DNA of 64,000 bases, taken from NCBI GenBank assembly GCA_028141225.1, contig JAOIPS010000003.1:18380-82379 (forward strand), written 5' to 3'. Both the position numbers and the translations under genes were made by a program. Below, one piece after another: positions 1 through 7,633 of the stretch. Source of the DNA: Prochlorococcus sp. AH-736-L23. GTDB taxonomy: Bacteria > Cyanobacteriota > Cyanobacteriia > PCC-6307 > Cyanobiaceae. Every line of letters begins with the position of its first letter. The stretch's first letter is position 1. The notes below the pieces were generated by a model, which searched no databases, was not told where the DNA came from, and was given only the letters and a program-made list of their open reading frames with translations.

Positions 1-10
1 TGAGAATCTA

Positions 11-39
11 TTGCAATAAGAAGTTTTTTAGTGCATAAT
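11..39 (+). promoter_or_regulatory. Candidate sigma-70-type promoter of the Crp/Fnr regulator gene
   Basis: TTGCAA (11-16) and CATAAT (34-39) are separated by 17 bases, a good match to a -35/-10 pair. The expected transcription start falls inside the Fur-like box at 41-59, just before the ATG at 71. This is seen in sequence only; no transcript data support it. Confidence 0.5.
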
Positions 40-40
40 T

Positions 41-59
41 GATAATAATTCTCATTATC
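41..59 (+). promoter_or_regulatory. Fur box (ferric uptake regulator operator)
   Basis: GATAATAATTCTCATTATC matches the classical 19-base Fur consensus GATAATGATAATCATTATC at 16 of 19 positions and is a near-perfect dyad. It lies immediately downstream of a -10 element and 11 bases before the start codon, so Fur bound with iron would be expected to block transcription. The regulator downstream is therefore probably induced under iron limitation. Confidence 0.8.
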
Positions 60-70
60 ACATTTATTTA

Positions 71-658
71 ATGAATTTCCATAATTATGGGGAATCTCCG
101 TCAAAATCAGTAAGGATAGTAACTGGGCAATCCGTATTAATAGACCCTTCATCAAGGCCAAAAGGAACATGCCTAGAAGTTGAAAGCGGAATTGCAAGAG
201 TTTATTGTCCTTGTGAAGAAACTGAAGGAATGACACTCGCATTTTTACAATCAGGAGATCAATTAAGAACGGACCTTTTATGTAGCGAAGGTGTCTGTGT
301 TGAAGCATTAACCGATTTGTCATTTCATAGCAATGTAAATATTGATGAGAATATTGGTTTCGATGCAGTTAATGAATGGACTTTGCAGCTCCTTAGGATA
401 AGACATCTTGGCAATGCAGAACAGCGATTACAAGCGTTGTTTTCAATACTAGTAAATCGTTTAGGAAGAAGATGTGGGCAATGGTGTGAGTTGCCTTTTA
501 GGTTAACTCACGAAAGAATTGGTGAGTTAATCGGTTCTACACGCGTAACATCAACAAGATTAATTTCTAAATTAAGATCATCTGAGTTACTAATAGCTCC
601 TCTCGGAACACAAACAGTCAGTGTTGCACCTTCTTTTATTGAAACATCGCCACTTTAA
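71..658 (+). CDS. Crp/Fnr-family transcriptional regulator, probably iron-responsive
   Basis: This 195-aa protein resembles Crp/Fnr regulators. An N-terminal cyclic-nucleotide-binding-like beta domain covers roughly residues 10-100. A C-terminal winged helix-turn-helix covers roughly residues 130-190 and includes LTHERIGELIGSTRVT, the typical DNA-recognition unit. No four-cysteine Fnr iron-sulfur pattern is evident at the N terminus, so it is unlikely to be a classical oxygen sensor. The Fur box and promoter directly upstream, and the ferritin and FutC-type ATPase genes nearby, suggest a second-tier regulator of the iron-stress response. That role is inference; the fold assignment is firm. 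The ligand is unknown. Confidence 0.82.
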   Translation: MNFHNYGESPSKSVRIVTGQSVLIDPSSRPKGTCLEVESGIARVYCPCEETEGMTLAFLQSGDQLRTDLLCSEGVCVEALTDLSFHSNVNIDENIGFDAVNEWTLQLLRIRHLGNAEQRLQALFSILVNRLGRRCGQWCELPFRLTHERIGELIGSTRVTSTRLISKLRSSELLIAPLGTQTVSVAPSFIETSPL

Positions 659-662
659 AAAC

Positions 663-953
663 ATGAAGGAATCACAAACACTCACTAATAGCCTGTTAAT
701 GGAAGTTGATATTTTATCGAATAGACTCAAAAATATAAAACAATCTTTCAATGCAACCAATAATAAAGCATTAAAGGAAAGATTATTTTCTGAAAACAAA
801 AATATTTTTAAAAGAGTAAACGAGATTTATAAAATAGCTGAGTTATTAAATAAAAAAAATAATGAAAAATTTAACTTTTCTAAGTTACTTGTTGAAATAA
901 GCAAAAGAATATTGAATGAAAATAAATTTGAAACAAATTTATTTTTTCTTTAA
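663..953 (+). CDS. Small hypothetical protein, probably co-transcribed with the Crp/Fnr regulator
   Basis: I chose the ATG at 663, four bases after the regulator's stop, instead of the track start at 621, which lies inside the upstream gene. The 96-aa product (MKESQTLTNS...) is Lys/Asn-rich, predicted mostly alpha-helical and lacks a signal peptide or membrane segment. I do not recognise its family. The tight spacing implies expression with the Fur-boxed regulator. Its last 15 bases overlap the 3' end of the convergent ferritin gene. Confidence 0.6.
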   Translation: MKESQTLTNSLLMEVDILSNRLKNIKQSFNATNNKALKERLFSENKNIFKRVNEIYKIAELLNKKNNEKFNFSKLLVEISKRILNENKFETNLFFL

Positions 954-1493
954 ATCACTATCTATTAATAAGATTGCAGAAGGTTGATTAGAAGCAAACT
1001 TTACTTTGCCAAGTATGTTTGCGAATTCGTCTTCTGATTTTGTTTGAGCATCTATGATTGGATCTAAAAATACGTTGGTTCTTGTATCGGAAATTCTTTC
1101 TGAAATAGAATAAAGCTGTTGCAGAGATGAAGTTAAATCAGCTTCCATGTTGAAAGAATAAGAAATCAGATCCTCTATTGAATCCCATTTTTGAACGGGT
1201 GCAGGTATTTCGTCTAATTTTACGCTTTGTCCTCTTGCGATTAAGTAATCTGCAAACTTCTGAGCATGTTCCATCTCACCTTGAGATTCACTTAGAAAAT
1301 GAGAAGCGAATCCATTTAAATCACGTTCTTGAAACCATAGATACATAGAAAAATATTGAACATTAGCATATCTTTCCATAGTTAGATGTTCAAAAATATT
1401 GTCTAATAAACTATTGTCTATCGGTTGAGCAACAGCTCTCCCAGATGGACCAAAATTGATTAATTTTTTGGTTTTTAAATTATTATCAATCAT
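939..1493 (-). CDS. Ferritin (iron-storage, diiron ferroxidase)
   Basis: A 184-aa four-helix ferritin. The ferroxidase pattern is visible: a Glu in the first helix (MERYANVQYFSMYLWF), the E-x-x-H pair in GEMEHAQKFADY, a Glu in NMEADLTSSL and acidic residues in TKSEDEF. It oxidises Fe(II) and stores the mineral in a 24-subunit shell. The track begins 12 codons upstream, but the second methionine (MIDNNLK) gives the usual family length, so I used 1493. No haem-ligand Met of bacterioferritin is obvious, so it is closer to bacterial/eukaryotic-type ferritin. A Fur-like site lies upstream. Confidence 0.93.
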   Translation of the reverse strand: MIDNNLKTKKLINFGPSGRAVAQPIDNSLLDNIFEHLTMERYANVQYFSMYLWFQERDLNGFASHFLSESQGEMEHAQKFADYLIARGQSVKLDEIPAPVQKWDSIEDLISYSFNMEADLTSSLQQLYSISERISDTRTNVFLDPIIDAQTKSEDEFANILGKVKFASNQPSAILLIDSDLKKK

Positions 1494-1579
1494 TTTCAAA
1501 AAATAGAAACTATACAAATAATACAACATTTTGTATAAATTAGTAATAAATTAATACTTTAAATTAAATTAAATAATAT

Positions 1580-1598
1580 GATAATGAAAATCAATCGC
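1580..1598. promoter_or_regulatory. Weaker Fur-like box upstream of ferritin
   Basis: GATAATGAAAATCAATCGC matches the 19-base Fur consensus at 15 of 19 positions; the left half is nearly perfect and the right half degenerate. It lies about 90 bases upstream of the ferritin start codon. The 244 bases between ferritin and the FutC gene hold no ORF that I would call; otherwise they are AT-rich sequence with one G-rich tract near 1700. Confidence 0.45.
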
Positions 1599-1737
1599 AA
1601 TACTATAAATGAATTTAGAGTACAGTTTTTCTGAACTGCTATTAACTAATAAAATATATAAATGTAAAAAAAAGAAATGTAAAAAGAAAAAATGCTCTAA
1701 TTGGAAGGGGGGTAAGTGTAATTGCCTCTAAAAAAAT

Positions 1738-2796
1738 CTACATATATTCCTTATATGCCCCAGGATATAAAAAATAGTAACTATTTTTAGTTATATAAAT
1801 AGAACATTTATCACCATTATTAAGGAGATTATTAATATCAGTTCTAACCCTTAATATGTTTCCATTTATAGTTACTTTGTATATGAGAAATTCTCCAAGA
1901 AATTCTTTAGATACAACAATCGCATCACCAGATTCTGATCTTTTAATTGAAAGAAATTTAGGCGAAATTGACATACTATTAATATTTTTATTTTTCAAAT
2001 ATTCTGAACTATTTATTTCACCTAAACAAGAAATATATGAATTACCATTTTTTTTGAGTTTAATAATATTATTGCCCAAAATAAAACTACTAACAAATAT
2101 AGACTTTGGATTATTTATGATGTTAATTGGTGTATCAATTTGATGTATTTTCCCCTCATTCATAACGGCGACTTTATCGCAAATTGACATTGCCTCTTCT
2201 GGATCATGAGTAACCATCAATCCACTTGCATTACAACCTTTTAGAATATTAGGAAGTTCACTTCTCAATTTTAGCTTGACATGCATGTCAAGACTACAAA
2301 AAGGTTCATCTAATAAAATAAAATTTGTGCCTGGAGCAAGTGCTCTCGCAATTGCGAGTCTTTGTTTTTGGCCTCCAGATAATTCATGTGGGTACCTTCC
2401 CTCAAAACTTTTAAGACCAACAACATTTAGTAAATAATCAACTCTGGATCTGTCTTTTTTGTTTTTCAAACCAAACATTACATTTTCCAAAACAGTTAAA
2501 TGAGGGAAAAGTGCGTAGTCTTGAAAAACCATGCCAATATTTCTTTTCTCAGGACTAAGAAATTTTTTTCTACTTGAAATTTCCCTATCATTTAGAGAAA
2601 TTCGCCCTTTAGAGGGATATTCGAACCCTGCGATTAATCTTAAAAGAGTTGTTTTTCCGCAACCTGAAGGACCAAGCAAACCTAACAATTCTCCATTTTC
2701 AATTTTTAGGTTAATTTCGTTTAATATCCAATTTGAACTTTCTCGCTTATCATATTTATGATGCAGATCATCAATTATTAACGCATCATTTTTCAC
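1738..2796 (-). CDS. futC: Iron(III) ABC transporter ATP-binding protein (FutC/FbpC type)
   Basis: A 352-aa ABC ATPase of the ferric-iron/spermidine/sulfate importer group. Walker A GPSGCGKTT is at residues 42-50, the signature LSGGQKQR at 139-146 and Walker B ILLDEP at 160-165, followed by the switch region VTHDPEEA. About 120 C-terminal residues form the regulatory TOBE-like domain of this subfamily. It would energise ferric iron uptake with a FutB permease and a FutA binding protein, neither encoded in this window. Assignment to iron over another substrate rests on neighbouring ferritin and Fur-boxed genes and on overall similarity. The subfamily is firm and the substrate probable. Confidence 0.78.
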   Translation of the reverse strand: MKNDALIIDDLHHKYDKRESSNWILNEINLKIENGELLGLLGPSGCGKTTLLRLIAGFEYPSKGRISLNDREISSRKKFLSPEKRNIGMVFQDYALFPHLTVLENVMFGLKNKKDRSRVDYLLNVVGLKSFEGRYPHELSGGQKQRLAIARALAPGTNFILLDEPFCSLDMHVKLKLRSELPNILKGCNASGLMVTHDPEEAMSICDKVAVMNEGKIHQIDTPINIINNPKSIFVSSFILGNNIIKLKKNGNSYISCLGEINSSEYLKNKNINSMSISPKFLSIKRSESGDAIVVSKEFLGEFLIYKVTINGNILRVRTDINNLLNNGDKCSIYITKNSYYFLYPGAYKEYM

Positions 2797-2892
2797 TAAA
2801 TTCTATTTATTTTAAATATATTAAACTAGCAGAAAATATTCACCATAAATATTCCTTGTATAATTTTATACACCATTTAATTTTCAAATTTA

Positions 2893-3546
2893 ATGCGAAA
2901 GTCTGAAAGAGCAGAAATAATACGCAAGGAACTCAAAAAGTTATATCCATCGCCTCCAATACCCCTTGATCATACAAATGCATATACACTTCTAGTCGCA
3001 GTAGTTTTAAGTGCTCAATCGACAGATAAGAAAGTTAATGAATTAACAAGGAGCTTATTTAAGGTTGCAGATAATCCAGAAAAAATGATTCAGCTAGGTA
3101 TTAGTGGCATATACGAATACATAAAATTTTTAGGTCTATCTAATCAAAAATCAAAGAATATCTATAACTTATCTAAACTATTGATTGAGAAGCATAATGG
3201 CGTGGTCCCAGATTCCTTTGAGAAGCTTGAATCTCTTCCAGGGGTAGGCCATAAAACAGCATCAGTTGTAATGTCTCAAGTGTTTAAAATTCCCTCATTC
3301 CCAGTCGATACCCACATACACAGGTTGTCACAAAGATGGGGTTTATCAAATGGAAAAAGCGTAGTTCAAACAGAAAAAGACCTAAAAAAGATATTTCCCG
3401 TTAATGAATGGAATACCTTACATTTGCAAATAATCTTTTATGGCAGAGAATACTGCACAGCAAGAGGTTGTGATGGAACAAAATGTTTTTTATGTCGTAC
3501 TCTTTACCCAAAAAGAAAAAAGAAATTTATATGTAAAAAACCCTAA
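2893..3546 (+). CDS. nth: Endonuclease III (DNA glycosylase/AP lyase)
   Basis: A 217-aa base-excision repair enzyme that removes oxidised pyrimidines. The helix-hairpin-helix LPGVGHKTA carries the catalytic Lys (residue 121), and VDTH carries the catalytic Asp (139). The C-terminal cysteines (188, 193, 198, 201, 214) do not follow the E. coli C-x6-C-x2-C-x5-C iron-sulfur spacing, so the cluster is rearranged or absent. The product is otherwise full length and the ATG start gives a normal N terminus. It is divergent from futC and followed by an SDR gene after 35 bases. Confidence 0.93.
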   Translation: MRKSERAEIIRKELKKLYPSPPIPLDHTNAYTLLVAVVLSAQSTDKKVNELTRSLFKVADNPEKMIQLGISGIYEYIKFLGLSNQKSKNIYNLSKLLIEKHNGVVPDSFEKLESLPGVGHKTASVVMSQVFKIPSFPVDTHIHRLSQRWGLSNGKSVVQTEKDLKKIFPVNEWNTLHLQIIFYGREYCTARGCDGTKCFLCRTLYPKRKKKFICKKP

Positions 3547-3581
3547 GAAATTAATATAATAACTTAATTAGTTTTTAAATC

Positions 3582-4241
3582 ATGAAAATAGCAATTTCTG
3601 GTGCATCTGGGAAAACAGGTTATCGAATTACCGAAGAAGCAGTTAAGAATGGATATAAAGTTAGGCAAATTATTAGAAAAAATTCAAAAGTCCCAGAGGG
3701 TCTAGAGAGCTTAGAAACAATTAGAGTTTCATTAAACAATAAAAAAGAACTTGATAAAGCGTTTAGAGGCATTGATGCTTTGATAATTGCTACTGGTGCA
3801 AGAGCATCATTAGATTTAACCGGTCCTGTAAAGGTTGATGCGTTAGGGGTATATAGTCAATTGGAAAGTTGCAAAAGAGTTGGCATTAAGAGAGTTATTT
3901 TAGTTAGTTCTCTTTGTACTGGAAAGTTATTACACCCATTAAATTTGTTTGGTTTAATTCTTATTTGGAAGAAAATAGGTGAAAACTTTCTACGAAATTC
4001 AAATTTTCAATGGACTATTATTAGACCTGGAGGATTAAAGGAAAATGAAGATATTAAATCAGAAAATATAAATTATTCAAAGGAGGATACTCAAATTAAT
4101 GGATCAATACCAAGAAGATTAGTAGCACAATGTTGTATAGATTCTTTAAAAAACAAAGCATCCATAAATAAATTAATAGAAGTAACAAGTTCGAATGATA
4201 ATAAAAAGATATCTTTTAAAAAAGCTATGCAAATGATTTAA
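3582..4241 (+). CDS. Atypical short-chain dehydrogenase/reductase, NAD(P)H-binding
   Basis: A 219-aa Rossmann protein with the N-terminal nucleotide-binding motif GASGKTG (residues 7-13) and a later IIRPGGL segment, typical of atypical SDRs of the Tic62/NmrA-like group in cyanobacteria and plastids. The usual YxxxK catalytic pair of classical SDRs is not evident, so it may act as a redox-sensing or scaffold protein instead of an oxidoreductase. It is probably co-transcribed with nth upstream and the 62-aa protein downstream. The substrate is unknown. Confidence 0.75.
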   Translation: MKIAISGASGKTGYRITEEAVKNGYKVRQIIRKNSKVPEGLESLETIRVSLNNKKELDKAFRGIDALIIATGARASLDLTGPVKVDALGVYSQLESCKRVGIKRVILVSSLCTGKLLHPLNLFGLILIWKKIGENFLRNSNFQWTIIRPGGLKENEDIKSENINYSKEDTQINGSIPRRLVAQCCIDSLKNKASINKLIEVTSSNDNKKISFKKAMQMI

Positions 4242-4267
4242 AAGATGTAAATATATAAAATAAAACT

Positions 4268-4456
4268 ATGAAAATAAGTCCCAAAATTGACGCATTACAA
4301 CTAATGCTTACTGATTTAAGAACTAGAAATGAGCCAATAAGACATAAAGCTGCATTTAAAGGCTGTCAACCCGAATTTCAAAGTCTTGTCTCGAGGTTAA
4401 TAAAGCAGTTAGAAGACGAATTAGTTACTGAAAAGCTTGCTAATCGTAATAGTTAA
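4268..4456 (+). CDS. Small conserved hypothetical protein (62 aa)
   Basis: A 62-aa, probably soluble and helical protein with a charged C terminus and a central RHKAAFKGCQPEFQSLVSRL segment that looks conserved in character. It follows the SDR gene by 26 bases on the same strand and ends 10 bases before the convergent glutaredoxin fusion. No function can be assigned. Confidence 0.6.
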   Translation: MKISPKIDALQLMLTDLRTRNEPIRHKAAFKGCQPEFQSLVSRLIKQLEDELVTEKLANRNS

Positions 4457-4466
4457 AAAATTCCGA

Positions 4467-5078
4467 TTACTTGAAGGAAATTAAGTTATCCAATTTTGCT
4501 TGTTGTGAAAGTTCATAATATCCTCCAAAAAATTTATTATCCAAAAATATTTGAGGGAAAGTATTATGGCTACTTTGAGTCATAATTTTTTGAAAACTCT
4601 CATCATTGTCTATTAAAGTAACTTCATGAGGGATAGATAAAGAATTAAGCAACCTAATTGCTCTTTTAGACCAAGGACAATCCTTTAAAATATACGCTTT
4701 TACACGTGATTCATTTTTTAAAAAATCATTATTTGAGACATTTATAATTTTTTGTTCAAAAGAAAGTAATAATATATCAGTACCTTTTTTCACAATACAT
4801 CCCTCCTCAAGATGTCCGCCAAAGACATTACATCCCTCATCAGCAAAACTCAAATGTAAATGAACATCTCCTTTATTAAAATGTCCATTTAAGGAAACTA
4901 TCTCTAGATTTCCTTCGAATTTATTTATCTCTTGATTTCCTGGGCATTGTATACAAACTGTTCTAAGATTACCAACCACTCCAGAAACATACCCGTATAA
5001 ATTATTGGATAAAGAATATTCTTTAATTGCATTTATCAAATCAGATTCTGGAGATAGCTTTAGGCTATGAGGCTGCAT
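4467..5078 (-). CDS. DUF296 (PPC-type) domain fused to a glutaredoxin domain
   Basis: Two domains are visible in 203 aa. Residues 5-110 form a PPC/DUF296 domain with the histidine pattern DVHLHLSFAD...GGHL, a putative metal site and the trimer-forming fold of plant AT-hook partners. Residues 125-203 form a glutaredoxin with active site CPWS (134-137), cis-proline motif TFPQIF and glutathione-binding GGYYEL. With Ser replacing the second Cys, a monothiol mechanism is expected. The fusion suggests redox control of whatever the DUF296 part binds; that is inference. It is transcribed alone and convergent with the 62-aa gene. Confidence 0.82.
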   Translation of the reverse strand: MQPHSLKLSPESDLINAIKEYSLSNNLYGYVSGVVGNLRTVCIQCPGNQEINKFEGNLEIVSLNGHFNKGDVHLHLSFADEGCNVFGGHLEEGCIVKKGTDILLLSFEQKIINVSNNDFLKNESRVKAYILKDCPWSKRAIRLLNSLSIPHEVTLIDNDESFQKIMTQSSHNTFPQIFLDNKFFGGYYELSQQAKLDNLISFK

Positions 5079-5141
5079 TAGATATAAGGGATAATTTTGT
5101 AATATAAAACATCATTAATCATAAAGAGAAGATGAGTATAT

Positions 5142-5216
5142 AATCTTTAGAATTCAGATTTAAATTAAATTTTAGAATCTATCATTAAAAACCATATAAA
5201 ATTTTTACTAAAGATT
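5142..5216 (+). repeat. Inverted repeat in the pgsA upstream region
   Basis: AATCTTTAG (5142-5150) and CTAAAGATT (5208-5216) are perfect 9-base reverse complements flanking 57 AT-rich bases. The left arm overlaps a TATAAT at 5139-5144. It could form a stem in the pgsA leader, or be chance in AT-rich DNA. The rest of the 182-base gap holds no ORF. Confidence 0.25.
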
Positions 5217-5260
5217 CAAGCTTGTTGAAAGTGTAATATATTTTATATACGAAAACTAAT

Positions 5261-5800
5261 TTGTTATTAAGTAAAAATCTAAAAAATTTGGCATTAAATA
5301 TTCCCAACTTATTATCAATATCTCGCCTTTTCCTTGTATTCCCATTAATACTTTTTTTAGAAATTAACAGACCTTTTTATGTTTTTATATTAATTATTAT
5401 TGGTGGTTTAACTGATTATTTTGACGGGCTAATTGCGAGGAAATTTAATCTTAAAACAAGATTAGGAGCTATCCTCGATCCCTTAAGCGATAAAGTATTT
5501 TATCTAATTCCTTTAACCTTCCTTTGTAAAAATAATTTTATACCCTTCTGGTCTTTGTCATTAATTTTATTAAGAGAATTAATTATCTCTAGCCTGAGGA
5601 ACTCTACAAAAAACGGTTTACCAGCATCTATGTTAGGTAAATATAAAACATTTTTCTTTTTTATTTCAGTAATTACCTTCTTTACACCATTAAAAATTAG
5701 CTTATTGAATAATTTGGCTTTAATTTTTTATTGGTTAGGATTCATCCTAACTTTTCTGACTTTATTAGGCTATTTAAGAATTAAAAAGAATATTATCTAA
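5261..5800 (+). CDS. pgsA: CDP-diacylglycerol--glycerol-3-phosphate 3-phosphatidyltransferase
   Basis: A 179-aa integral membrane enzyme that makes phosphatidylglycerol phosphate, the precursor of the phosphatidylglycerol required by photosystems. The CDP-alcohol phosphotransferase signature D-G-x2-A-R-x8-G-x3-D-x3-D is complete (Asp55 to Asp77), surrounded by about five hydrophobic segments. The start is TTG; no in-frame ATG would keep the N-terminal IPNLLSISR segment. The 3' end overlaps the convergent epimerase gene by 27 bases. Confidence 0.92.
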   Translation: MLLSKNLKNLALNIPNLLSISRLFLVFPLILFLEINRPFYVFILIIIGGLTDYFDGLIARKFNLKTRLGAILDPLSDKVFYLIPLTFLCKNNFIPFWSLSLILLRELIISSLRNSTKNGLPASMLGKYKTFFFFISVITFFTPLKISLLNNLALIFYWLGFILTFLTLLGYLRIKKNII

Positions 5801-6700
5801 ATTTTCATCAAACTCCTCAATCTTTTTATTATTAAAATCTTTCAAAAAACTATCCTTTAAACCATTAAGTAAATCAAAAGTTGGCAACCACTCTAAATCA
5901 CGTTTTATCTTAGAGATATCAGTCTGATAATGCTTTAATCTAATAGGAAATCCCTTTCGAGATTTAAGATCTAATTTTTGATAATCAAATGTTCTTAAAG
6001 AAATCTCATTTTGGTTTAATCCAAGGACATTCGCACAGAAATATATCAAACCTTTTATTGTAACTCCTTTTTCACCTGAACAGTTGTAAATATTATTTTT
6101 GGAATTTTCAAAATTTATGCACCTAATCATCACATCAGTTAGATCAGAAACATGACCTAGCTGAGTAATTAAAGACCCGTCACCAGGGATTGGTATAGAT
6201 TTTTTAGTAAATAACCTTTCAAAAAACCAATTTTCAATTTTATTATAATTCCCTGGTCCATAAATATAAGTAGGTCTAAAACTTGTAAAAGGAATTTTTT
6301 GTTTTTTTAACCAATTTTCTGTCTCAAACTTTCCTTTATGCCTGCTATCTGGATCAATTGGATCAACTTCGGATAAGGGAAGTTCACAATTATCTTTATA
6401 AACACCTGCAGAGCTGACATATATATATCTCTGGAAAGAGTTATCTAAATTTTCTATAAGAAGTTTGGTTTGTTCTAACTCTCGTCCAGAAATATCATAA
6501 ACAACATCATACTTTTTATTTCTTAGCTTGAGGATATCTTCTGAATTATTTCTATCACCCTTAATTAAATTTGTTTTTTCAGGATTACTTTTATTACCTC
6601 TTGTGAAAATATCAATATCATAATTTTTACTTAATAACTTTCCAACCAAAGACTTGCCAACAAATCTAGTGCCACCCATTACAAGAATTTTCATATTCAA
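5774..6700 (-). CDS. NAD(P)-dependent epimerase-like protein (CSP41b/RAP38 type)
   Basis: A 308-aa extended SDR: nucleotide-binding MGGTRFVGK at residues 8-16, then YVSSAGVYKD, FRPTYIYGPGNY and GDGSLITQLGHVSDL. These match the cyanobacterial homologues of chloroplast stem-loop binding protein CSP41b, which associates with RNA and ribosomes in plastids. The usual catalytic YxxxK is not obvious, so it may lack epimerase activity. The start could be Met1 or Met3 (MNMKIL). Its 3' end overlaps pgsA convergently by 27 bases. Confidence 0.8.
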   Translation of the reverse strand: MNMKILVMGGTRFVGKSLVGKLLSKNYDIDIFTRGNKSNPEKTNLIKGDRNNSEDILKLRNKKYDVVYDISGRELEQTKLLIENLDNSFQRYIYVSSAGVYKDNCELPLSEVDPIDPDSRHKGKFETENWLKKQKIPFTSFRPTYIYGPGNYNKIENWFFERLFTKKSIPIPGDGSLITQLGHVSDLTDVMIRCINFENSKNNIYNCSGEKGVTIKGLIYFCANVLGLNQNEISLRTFDYQKLDLKSRKGFPIRLKHYQTDISKIKRDLEWLPTFDLLNGLKDSFLKDFNNKKIEEFDENLDNILFNS

Positions 6701-6786
6701 AAAATATTTAACTGAAGTAGTAATCTTAAATAGAATTACATATTGAATAGTACTACTAAGTAGTAATTAATGAAAAGGATGATTCT

Positions 6787-7554
6787 ATGGACCTAATACC
6801 AGCAATTGATTTAATGAATGGTAAGTGTGTAAGGCTTTTTAAAGGCGACTTTAATAAAAGAAAAGACTTTACAAAAGATCCTCATGAGCAAGCTAAATTT
6901 TGGGAAAGCGAAGGAGCAAAATATATACATATAGTTGATTTGGATGCTGCAAAAACTGGATCTCCAACAAACGATAGATCAATAAAAAAGATTGCAAAAA
7001 CAGTTAACATCCCTATTCAAATAGGTGGAGGGATAAGGTCTCAAGAGAGGATAGAACAATTATTTTCTTATGGTATTGAGAAAGTTATCATGGGAACATC
7101 TGCAATAGAAAATAAAGAACTAGTTAAAGACTTATCAAATAAATTTCCTGGAAGGATAATTGTTGGGATAGATGCAAAAGATGGAAAAGTTAGTACAAGG
7201 GGTTGGCTTGAGCGATCTAATGTTTTTGCCACAGATCTTGTAAAGGAGTTTTCTTCATTTAAAATTGCTAGTTTTATTGTTACAGATATAAATACAGATG
7301 GGACCTTAGAAGGGACAAATGAAGAATTCATAAAAAGCATACTTGAAATTACAGATATTCCAGTAATAGCCTCAGGAGGTGTTGGTTCAATTTCTGATTT
7401 ATTATCGTTAGTGAAATTTGAAAACTCGGGACTCTTTGGAGTAATAGTAGGTAAAGCTCTATATGAAAATAGATTCACTATAAACGAAGCGAATAATGTA
7501 TTATCAGCAGAGAGATTAAATGACTTTGATTTAAACACAAATTACTACGCTTAA
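6787..7554 (+). CDS. hisA: Phosphoribosylformimino-AICAR ribotide isomerase
   Basis: A 255-aa beta/alpha barrel for the fourth step of histidine synthesis, isomerising ProFAR to PRFAR. The catalytic Asp lies in IPAIDLMNGKCVRL at the N terminus and the second Asp in FIVTDINTDGTLEG. The phosphate-binding segments IGGGIRS and ASGGVGSISDL are also present. Length and start are normal. It is a stand-alone gene, divergent from the CSP41b-like gene and about 80 bases from the next ORF. Confidence 0.95.
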   Translation: MDLIPAIDLMNGKCVRLFKGDFNKRKDFTKDPHEQAKFWESEGAKYIHIVDLDAAKTGSPTNDRSIKKIAKTVNIPIQIGGGIRSQERIEQLFSYGIEKVIMGTSAIENKELVKDLSNKFPGRIIVGIDAKDGKVSTRGWLERSNVFATDLVKEFSSFKIASFIVTDINTDGTLEGTNEEFIKSILEITDIPVIASGGVGSISDLLSLVKFENSGLFGVIVGKALYENRFTINEANNVLSAERLNDFDLNTNYYA

Positions 7555-7633
7555 AAGAGTATAAAAATTGATTTAAGGCTGGTGCTTGCAGTAATTATTA
7601 GTTAATTTTGTATAAGAGATAAGAAATCTAGTC

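Noticed and set aside
1-15. Second Fur-like box TGAGAATCTATTGCA
   Set aside because: Only the left half matches a 7-1-7 Fur motif; the right half has few matches.
2610-2634. T-loop-like ATTCGAACCC suggesting a tRNA
   Set aside because: It lies inside the futC coding sequence and no acceptor stem or anticodon arm surrounds it.
7068-7538. 156-aa minus strand ORF opposite hisA
   Set aside because: Mirror of the conserved hisA frame with no domain of its own.
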